Shown in pieces: positions 34,415 to 44,300 of a stretch of 56,086 bases of DNA. The notes beneath the pieces were generated by a model. The model worked only from the letters and a program-made list of their open reading frames with translations, was not told the DNA's origin and searched no databases. How positions within the stretch are numbered: the stretch's first letter is position 1; each line of letters starts with the position of its first letter. Position numbers and translations under genes: made by a program. This stretch comes from an uncultured Clostridia bacterium (lineage in GTDB: Bacteria > Bacillota > Clostridia > Christensenellales > Aristaeellaceae). The stretch is taken from NCBI GenBank assembly GCA_946414315.1, contig CAMKNZ010000014.1, forward strand, positions 1-56,086. The letters are read 5' to 3'.

Positions 34415-35218
34415 TCACTCCTTCCTGCTTTTCTGGTTGTGGCTTTTTTCAGCGTTATAGTCCATGTCCTGCAGCGGGATCATGCCCAGCGTCGGCAGCT
34501 TGCCGACCTTGGCAATATCCTCGCTCGTGCAGATCCGGTCGTCGCTGATAAATTTGATCGTCACAATCGCCATCGCCAGCAGTGCACCTACTAGGAAACC
34601 GATAATGATGTCCCGCGTCTTCTGAGGTGTTACGGGTGACGTGGGTGTCCGTGCTTCTTCAAATACGTTCGGCTCGCGCATGTCCATCTTCGCCGCGATA
34701 AATTCTCTGGCCACCTGGGCGTAGGTATCCGCCATCAGCTTGGCTTCGTTCTTATCCGGGCTTTTCACCGTCACATACAGCACGTGCGATCCGCTGGGGT
34801 TGCTCACCGAGACCATCTTGCTCAGCTTGCTGTAGCTGTAGTTTAGGTTCAGCCGCTTGTCCACCAGTTCGTGAACATGCCAGTTCTTGAATACTTCTTT
34901 ATAGTCTGCCGCCAGGTTCGAACCGATCTGCAGGTCCGTCAGGCTGATCGTCGTGTCGCTGCCGACGATATAGATCTTCGCGGTCGTCTGATAGATTGGC
35001 GTCACCAGGTAGTTCACGATCCCGAAAGCGATTGCCGCTCCGATCAGCGCCGTCAGCACGATCCAGTGTGCCTTCTCCAGAAACCGGTAAAACAGCGCAA
35101 CCAGGTCGATCTCGACCACGTTGTTGTTCGATCCTGTCCTTGCCGCGCTGCCGGCCGCTGCCTTGTTCTCGCCTGCAGCTCCCTGCATGTTTGTTTTCTT
35201 TACATCCGCTGTAGCCAT
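34415..35218 (-). CDS. cpsC: CpsC/Wzz-type polysaccharide co-polymerase (kinase adaptor)
   Basis: 267 residues with two membrane helices (~52-72 and ~205-225) flanking an extracellular Wzz domain that begins YQTTAKIYIVGSD. A 40-residue Ala/Asn/Gly-rich cytoplasmic N-terminus (NMQGAAGENKAAAGSAARTG) precedes the first helix and is longer than usual. The short C-terminal cytoplasmic tail activates CpsD in characterised systems. First gene after a good promoter; SD GAGG lies 7 nt before the ATG. Defines the start of a six-gene operon running to 26622. Confidence 0.92.
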   Translation of the reverse strand: MATADVKKTNMQGAAGENKAAAGSAARTGSNNNVVEIDLVALFYRFLEKAHWIVLTALIGAAIAFGIVNYLVTPIYQTTAKIYIVGSDTTISLTDLQIGSNLAADYKEVFKNWHVHELVDKRLNLNYSYSKLSKMVSVSNPSGSHVLYVTVKSPDKNEAKLMADTYAQVAREFIAAKMDMREPNVFEEARTPTSPVTPQKTRDIIIGFLVGALLAMAIVTIKFISDDRICTSEDIAKVGKLPTLGMIPLQDMDYNAEKSHNQKSRKE

Positions 35219-35299
35219 GTCATAACCTCGCCATTCGTTTTTGAGACGCTGTTGTCAGGTCTGTTTGTCCCGCCTTTACCGTTACCCGATAACTGAATA

Positions 35300-35328
35300 A
35301 TTATACCTGAATTCTCTTGTCCGAACAA
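35300..35328 (-). promoter_or_regulatory. Promoter of the cpsCD-LCP-cpsB-repeat protein operon
   Basis: Minus strand: -35 TTGTTC (35323-35328), 17-bp spacer, perfect -10 TATAAT (35300-35305). The -35 box is part of the inverted repeat CTTGT-TCGG-ACAAG (35316-35329), a possible operator. It begins only 7 bp beyond the stop of the giant gene upstream, with no terminator between. Confidence 0.72.
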
Positions 35329-35334
35329 GTCCTT

Positions 35335-38300
35335 TTACCTTCCCACGCTGCCCTGCCTGACGTCCTGCACAATTTCTCCGCATCCGTCAAACGCGCTTTC
35401 CTTGATCTCAATTCCGCCGTTCAGATAGCCCGCCGGATAGCTGATATACACCAGCCGGTCGCAGCCATCAAATGCGTGTTCGCCGATATACGTACATCCG
35501 TCCGGAATGATCACCGCCTGGAACGCGCCGCCTGCGAAGGCGTAGTCTTCAATCCTCGTCAGGCCTGCCGGCAGTCTCAGCGTATTCAGCGTGTCCAGAC
35601 TGCCCGAGATCAGCGTTACATACACGTCCATCGGTGCATATCCTGCCTTGGAAGCCATGATGTTTACACGGTATCTCGCTCCCGTCCCCTGAAGGATTGC
35701 GTAGCCGTCTTCATCCCTGGCAGGCACAGTGATTGAGTGGCCGCTTTGTTCTCCGCAGGAGAATACATAATTGTTTTCCGCATCATAAATGTACACATTC
35801 ATTCTGTCCGGCAGGGCCGTGTTTGTCCCGTCCTTGCTCTCCAGGCTGATCGTGAACGTCTCGTCCGGCGCCACAAGCGCCGGCATGTTAACCGTCACCG
35901 CGTCTGCCAGGTCTCCGTTGGGTGTAACAACACTGATTGTCAGTGGTTCCTTGATCCTCAGGTTCGTATTGTTCTTGTACAAGGATACAGGGTTGTCATT
36001 CGTTCCGGCATAGTATCCCTCCACACAGACGTCTGTAGATTTGAACATAGAACTGCCGTCTGGGTTGTAATAGCCCCATATGGAATAACTGTTGATGCCC
36101 CCGTACCAGTTTGTATCATTCCACCATTCGGTTTCGTCCAGTCCTTCCACGCCTGTCGGTTCCAGTCGGATCGCGTATCGCTCGCTGCAATTCAGTTCCA
36201 GAGAGCCGTTTGCCGTCTGCCATTCACCGATTGCCGGCGTTTCCGGATCAAACAGGGCATAGCTGACGTCGATCTCCAGTTCTGTCAGGTCCGTATGGTC
36301 CAGCGTAATCTCCACGTCTTTGCTGTAGATTTCGCCGTTGTATTCAGCGCTGATCGTGTATTTGGCCACGCCTGTCTCATTCGGGAGAATACCGCTTTCT
36401 CTGGGTGCGATCCATCCATAGTAGATGTCGTCTTCACTCGTAACCAGCCGGAAGCAGTCCGGTCCGTCTGTGTGCTCCAGGCTCCATACCGGCGCCGTCA
36501 CATTTTCGTCCCGGTCTTCGTACGGGATCCCGTATTCGCTGCTCGTTGCCTCGCTGTATGCGCCGCCCTGCGCCGGCATCTCTGTTCCGATGCTCGTGTA
36601 CCAGGTGAATGTATCGGATCCGTTCATCCGCTTCGGCCGCCTGATGTTGGACATCACGACAAACTTGCTGAATTTGTCCGACCTGACCACTGCCGTTGCG
36701 CCATCTGCTACTTCGGATACCGCGTCCGCCGATACACTCCCGTCTTCGTTGCGATGCAGCCGGACGATGCGGATGCTGCTTTCTGTCGGATTGTTGACCG
36801 TGATGTCGACCGGTCCGTTTGGCAGTTCATGGATTGGTCCGTTGGAACCGTCGTGATTGGAATCGCAGATATAGTCTGTAATCTCGATATCGAACACGGA
36901 ATAAACCCGGTTCAGTCCCTCCGAGCCCCAGCGTTCGTCGTCTGTCAGCAGGGCGTTCAGCGCCGCTGTTTCGTCGTCATAAAGATACACATCGTCGTCG
37001 CGGACGTCCATCACAGGCTGGTGCGCCTCACTCAATCTGGCCGCTGCAATGATTTCTGTTGTCGTCGGCACGATTGCCTTCGTCTGCTGTCCGGACCGCC
37101 AGCTCATGATACTCAGCTGGTTATCGGAATAGAGCGTCTTGTTACTGCCTGTCTGTCCGAAGTATCTGGTGCCGTACACTTTCCGGTTCCAGTGTCCCTC
37201 TGTCACAGAACCGTTTGCTCCCGTGCTCACCTGGAACAGACCGGACTGTGTCGCGTCAATCTCCAGGTTGTTCACTGTGCTGTTGATCGTTACGTCGGTC
37301 TCGTCTTCCTCATCCGCATAGCTGAACACACAGGCCTGGTTGACGGGACAGTTGATCTGAATCCGGCTGTTGTTGGCGCTCAGGTAGTTTAATCCTGCTC
37401 CTGTTGTGGTGTCTCCGTTGATCTGCACAGTCTCTCCGTTCTGGCCAATATTGGAGAGAATCAGGTTCGTATGGTCACCCCACTGGATGTCCGCAAGACT
37501 GAAGTCTTCCTTGTATATGGTCAGGTCGTTGATCCAGGCCTGGTCGCCCGTTCCATACAGCAGTGTGATCGGTTCAAATCTGAGTCTCCATTCTCCGTCT
37601 CCGTTCCAGTCGTAATGCAGGTTGCAGTTGTCTTTAGTGTATCCGTCTTTGCCCGTCATGCCTTCAACCTGAACCGTTCCGTTTTGGGCGATCGGTGTAG
37701 CCTTGTGCACATTGTTGAATTCGTTGATTGTAACATTGCCGATGCTCACCTCAAGGTCGGTTTCTTCACCTTCGGCGGTTCTGCCGATCCTCGGAATATA
37801 GACCTTGCCGGTTCCATATATATCGCCGTGTCCGATGGTTCCCGTCACCGTCAGGGTGCCCATATAGGCCTCGCTGGTGTCGCTGGCATCATGGAAGATC
37901 AGTCCGTCCACGTCGCCGTCAATGGTCACGCTGCCTGTGCTGTCCGATTGCCGCATCGACAGCGTACCTACGTTGCCGGTCACGGTCGTCTGTCCGCTGC
38001 TGCATACGCTCAGCGTGTGAATGGTATTTATGTTATTGACCACCAGGTTCATGTTCGGGCTCTCGTTTTCCAGCCAGAAGGAATTCTTCAGCCCGGCCGG
38101 CAGGTTGATCTCGTATGGATCCTCGTCCTCCGGCGCCGCGCAGTTACCCGCAAAGGCAATCCCTCCAACCAGGTTCCAGTGACCTTCATAGGGTTCGCGC
38201 ATTGCTTCGCTGTCGGGAATCTGATTCAGGTAGACGATCCTGTTGCGGAATGCTGTTTCCATAGCCTGTTCGGGCGTCGCTTTTGCGTATGTCCAGCTGC

Positions 38301-41300
38301 CGTCCTTCAGATATTCAACTTCCCATCCCGCGTAGCCGTTCCGGCCGTATTCAAGGTAACATTCGTACACGTCGTTCTCGACATATGCCGGCAGCTGCAT
38401 CCATGTCAGCGTTCCGCCATACTGTACGGCGTTTGCCCAGCTGCCGTCGCTGTTGTAATAGCGGCATACCGCTTCTGTTTCGGTAAAGGCGCCTGCCGCG
38501 ATATCCGGCAGTTCTCTCCCAAGGAAGTCGATATGGACCCTGTGTCCGAAGTTGGCAAATACGCCCGCGTCAATACCGGTGATCCCTTCTCCGATCTTAA
38601 TCCGCTCGATACCGGCGATATCGTCTTCCCATTCGGCGTTGCTGTCAATCCGGCCGTATCCGGTAATGATCAGATCATGGTTGATCCCGGTTTCCGCGTG
38701 GATTTGGCTCTCTGCCGTCATCCCGCAGATGGTGCATGCCCCGCCCTCCTCCGGGAATACGTGGGGTTCTGTCACCGTGCTGACGATCGTCGTCACCTCC
38801 GGACCGTTATACGAGCAGTCCGGACAGTATTCATGGCTTCTCCGGATCGTAAATACTTTGTGCTCTGTTGCGCTGACCCATTTGTATTCGGTCGTTTCGT
38901 CGTCTTCAATGGTTTCACTGTTTGTATGGGCGCACCGGTGTTGGCAAAATTGGCATACACCTGTTTGCAGGTCATAGTTATAGTTGTAGCTGTGTGTCTC
39001 GTATCTTGTGATTGGCTCGTTATCCTTCCTCTCCAGCGTCACATCGCAGTCTTCGCACCTGATATACACTGTCCCTCTGTTGATAACCATATGCTGTTGA
39101 TCATCGGTGGTTTCTTCGTATTCCGTGGGAACAGACCAGTCGATGTCTTCATCACGGGCTGTATGCTCGTGCAGGCATTCATAGTCGCACCACACGCACA
39201 CGCCGTTATAGAAGCTGTGGTCCTCAGTCAGTGTCGTCTCTGCCGGTGCCCCGGTCTCCAGCACTGTGCCGCAGATGTCGCATATCACCTGCGGAATAGC
39301 CGTCCCCGTGTGGGTATGTGTCTGCGCTCCGTTTGAAGTGGTGGTCAGGCTGATCCACCCGTATTCCGTCTTCGTCTGCTCATGTTCACAGCTCACCGAG
39401 ACCGTCACCGCGTTGGTATATGCCCAGTTTTCCCCGTCTGTTGTATATTTTGCGAGAATTTGGCCCTCGGTGGTCAGCTGTCTGGCTTCCTGGTTCAGGG
39501 TAAAGGTAGAATCGAATTCATCCGGCGAATAACCATTCCAATCGTATCCTTCCAGGTTCGTAACTGCAACTTCGGTCACATTCTCCGGCAGCCCGGTGAC
39601 TAGAATTGTATACTGGTCTCCGTAGTGCATCGTCTGCGCTTCTGTGCTGTTGTTGATCTTCAGGATGGCCGTGCCAGGCTCTCCGGTAATCAGTTTCCTT
39701 GTTGTTTCAATCGCTTCCCAGCCCGCTTTTCTGACTTTCAGATTAATGCTGTACTCTTTTCCGGCCGCGTCCAGCATGTCATACTCTTCCTCATTCTGGG
39801 CAGGAATGGTGATCGTCTTCTGGTTCGAAACATGGCCGTGATAGATTGTTGACCAGATGGATCTGTCTGTCAGCCAGATATCCATCGAATCCGGAGTAGT
39901 GTCTTCTCCCTCTTCCTTATCCGTCAGGCTGATCGTAACCGCTTCGCCCGGCGTCACAAACAGCGGAATATTGACTGCCAGCGCCTCTTCCAGCTTGCCG
40001 TTAGGCGCAGTCACGCTGACCGTCCGTTCATCCACAATGCGGATATTGCTTCCGTTCTGCTCCAGGTAGAGGTAACACTTGCCGGCTCCAGCCCCGACCG
40101 GCTCAATGCAGTAGTCCAGGTTTGTCAGCAGGTTGTTCCCTTGACCGTCCCTGAGATCCCATCTGTCAAAGGAGCTCAGCACTGATCTGTCGATGTTTGA
40201 GTTATTGTTCCATCCGTTTTCGTCCGATCCTTCCGCACCGGACGGCGTCAGTCTGATCGCATACAGGTTCCCTGTGGTCATCTCCTGCAGGTCGTTCATC
40301 GTCTGCCACGGGCCGATCGCCGGTGTCTCCGGATCGATCTGGGCAATCTGCACATTCATGCCCGTCGGAGCCGTCGTGAGAATGTGGATCGTAACATCCT
40401 TGTAGTAGTATGTCTCGTTATAGGTTGCCGCTGCCCTGTATGTCCATTCACCCGCGGTAAATTCCGCGTCCTCTTTGGGCTGGAGGTAGACGAAATACGG
40501 ATTGTTTTCTTCAGTCACAATCCGGAAGCAATCCGGTGCGCCTTCGCTGGCCGGGCTCACACTCCATTCCGGATCTTCCGCGTCTTCTTCCCGGTCATTG
40601 TACGGGATATAGAATCCCCCGATCCGGTCCGTTCCGTATACGCCTCTTACTGCCGGTACCTTTGTACTCAGCCCGGTATACCAGTACATTTCGCTGTAAT
40701 ACCACTCAAGCGCTTTCGGCATCGCCACGTCGGATACGATCACATATTTTCCTTCGCTGTTCGCGCTGAATGTCATGGTCCGGGTTACCTGGTTCTGGGC
40801 AGCTTCCACAAGCACCGCTGTATAGCCGCCGTTGTCGTCCTCCACCAGTTTCACGATGCGGCTGTTACCATCCACCGGATTCTGAATGCAGATCGTAAAC
40901 GTCCCGCTCAGCGGCCCGCTGATTTCTTCTATATCGATTGCGTTGTTGCCGTCCATCCAGCCCTTCTCCAGCTCGATTCGGAACGCCATGTTGGCCCGCG
41001 TCATGTCTGGCGCGTCCCATTGTTCGTTTCCGGTCAGCGCTTCCACCGCGTCGATGGCATCCTGGCTCAGGTAGTCTTCCCGTATATTTACCGCTGCGAA
41101 ATAGTCCCCGCCATATCCTGCAGCCGTGTCCATCTCTGCGTTCGCCGGCAGGATAGCCTCCAGCGTGTCCCCGTAGTCTCTGCTCATCAGCCGCGTCTGC
41201 CCGTTGGCATAGATCTGGGTACTGGCGCCAATCTGTCCGATTTCCCTGTACCCGAACAGCGGCACATACAGCTCGCCGTTGTCGATCCTTCCTGCCGCGC

Positions 41301-44300
41301 CTGTGCGCACGCTCATATTCTTCCGGCTGTTGTTCCTGATCGTCAGTTGCCCGACCTTGTTGTTGATCGTTACGTCCGAGCACGCCCCGGCTTCGTTTCT
41401 GTTGTCTTCAACCGTCATCCCTCCGACGGTTCCGTTCACCTGGGCATAGCTGTCATGGATGTAAAGGTCGTCTGTGTTCCGATTAATCTGAACATGGCTT
41501 CGATAGATCTCCATCTGCCTGATCGCCGGTTCATTCCCGTTGCCGATCACCAGCGGGTACTCTTCGCTGCCTTGTCCGTGGAGAGTCAGACTCGTGTTCG
41601 CGCCGTAATACACGTCGTCGACTCCGAATCCGTCTTTGTAGTTTTCGAGCCCGTTAATCCAGATGTCAACCCCGCCGTTACTGTCCAGCGGCTGCATGTA
41701 CAGTTCCCAGTTTCCGGATTCATACAGATAGTAATGCAGCCTGCAGTTCTCCTTTGTATATGCCGGCAGCTCGTGAACGCCCTCAACCAGGATCGTGCCG
41801 CCGGCTGCGATCGGTGTGTTCATCTTCACGTTGTCAAACGTGCCCGTCACCATGCCTCTGCTGATAGCCAGGTCGTTTCCGTTTTCGCCGGCCTTCGGGA
41901 TCATAATCGTTCCCATGCCCTGCACCGTGCCATGGGCAATCGTGCCTGTCACATATACCGTGCCCTTATATGCGTCCACGCCCATGCTGCCGTCGTGAAT
42001 GCATAGCAACCCCACGTTTCCGTTCACCGTCACGGTATCGCCTGTGTTTTTGTTGCCCAGCAGCATCAGTTCATCCACGTCGCCGTTGATGGTCACGTTT
42101 CCGTGGTATACATAGATCCTCCTGCAGCGGAATGTCTGCTCCATTGCTTCCGCTTCACTGATCGTGAAATTGTCCCAGCACCCGTCCTGCAGACGCTCGC
42201 CGTATATTCTCCATCCGGACGCGGAATCACTGCCATAATAAAGATAATCACTGTCGTTTCTCCAGTATACCGTCAACTGTTTCCATGTCAGATTGCCGCC
42301 GTATTGCCCGGCCGTCGTCCAGCTGTCGTCGTTGTAGTAATACCGGCATACCGCAGTCGTGTTGGCAAATGCGCCTGCTTCAATCTCCGGCAGTTTCTTC
42401 CCCAGGAAGTCAACCCGTAGCCCGTCGCTGAATCCGGCAAACGCGCCCGCTTTGATCCTGACAATTTCTTCACCGATCGTAATCCGCTGGATCCCGCTCT
42501 TATACTGTGCCCATCCTTCGTCCGCGGTCACTTCGCCGTATCCGGTAATAATCAGCTCGCTGTTCCCGTCACCTTGGATTCCCCAATCCCAGTCGCCTTC
42601 GGCTTTCATATGGCATACGCTGCATATTCCGTCTTCGTCCGGCTCCGTATGCGCTTCCAGCGTTTCGGTCGGGTGCTCGTCTTCAACTGCGAGGATCTCT
42701 GTGCAATCGTGCCCGATGCACACCTTGTGCATTTCCTTCTTCGTAACAACCTTGTGTTGTTCCGGGCTGTACCACTCGTAGGTGGTCACCGTCTCGCCCT
42801 CAATGATCTCTGGATCCCATACATGTTGAATCTCAAATGGGTAGGTTACTGACTCATATTCTGTAAAAATCGTACAGTAATACCATCCGGTCGTTTCCAC
42901 GCTGTTGATGGTCAGTTCGCCTTCGACTTCGAACGTCTCATAACCTTGGTACCAGTAATTCCCTTCCGGATTGAATCGGTTCGGATATGCCCACCATTTG
43001 TACCGGATCGTGCCCTTCCCGGTCGTTGCGTTCACCGCAAAAGTGACGCTTTCGCCCTGGTCAACGGATACACGCTGATCTGTCAGGATTTCCACCGCCA
43101 GGTCGTTGTTTACTTGGATGTTGAAACAGACGGACCACCATCCGCCAAATCCGTTGTTGACCCGGCACCAGACTTCCTGCCGTTCCCTGATGTTTTCAAT
43201 GGTGATGCTGTTCGTCGTGCCCGTCAGTTCTTCTTCGGGCAGTTCCGTTCCGTCCGCGTCATACTTCACCCGTGTCCATCGAAAGATCAGCGGAGCGCCG
43301 CATTCCGACCGTACGTCCACAGCCAGCTCGGCGTCTTCACCCTCTTCAACAGTGATTTCAGTCACATCAGTCACAGGCCAGTTACAGATGAACGGTGCCT
43401 GAACCGATACATCGAAATGAACACTGGCCTGATTACCGTATTCGTCTACAACCATACATAAATAATTGGAGTAGTTCACTGCCCTGAAGGTATATTCGCT
43501 CCTGTCGGCTCCCTCGATTCTATGGCTGTCGGCCTCATAGCCATCCTCATCCCGCCGCAACTCAAACCAGTAATAGTGGAATACGGCACCTTCCTGGCCG
43601 TTATCAGCAATCACCTTCAGCGTCACTTCATCGTTGTATGTGGGTGAGAGCAACGTGGATCCGTCTGCTGTTACGTTCAGGGAAGTTACCCTGACCGTGA
43701 AGTCAACTCTCTTCTGGCTGATTCCGTCGCTGACCACACAGCAGTAATACCCGTCAGACCAAAGGGCTTTTGTTGTATAGCTTGCCCCCGTGCCAACCGG
43801 GATGCCGCCCTGCTCATACAGGAGGTTGCCTGCCCCGCGCGCATAGATCATCTGATACCATTGATAGCTCAGTTCCCTGCCGGCTGCGCAGGTAGCGTTC
43901 ACCTTCAGCACGGCTGTTGCTCCCGGTGCAACGGTAATCTCCGCTGCTTCAGCTGTAGCGATCAGCCCGCTTTCAATTGTAACTGTGAAGCATACATAGT
44001 CGCTCGTCGTCCCGTCGGTCACCATGCATGTATATTCTCCCGGGATCAGCTCTGCCCCTGTCAGTGTGATGCTGTCGCCGTTCCCCTCCAGTTTCCGGTA
44101 TGTCTCGCCTTTGTAATTGCCCACGCCGCGGGTTGTCCTGTACCAGTTGTAGCTTAATGATCCGCTCCCGCCTGTTGCGTTCACTGCCAGGGTAATGGAC
44201 TCGCTGCCGTTTGTCTCAATGCTGGTTCCGCCGTTTGCCGTAACAGACAGCGGTGTTGCAGTCTCCTGTTGCGGATAAACATAGAAATCCAGCTCCTCTG

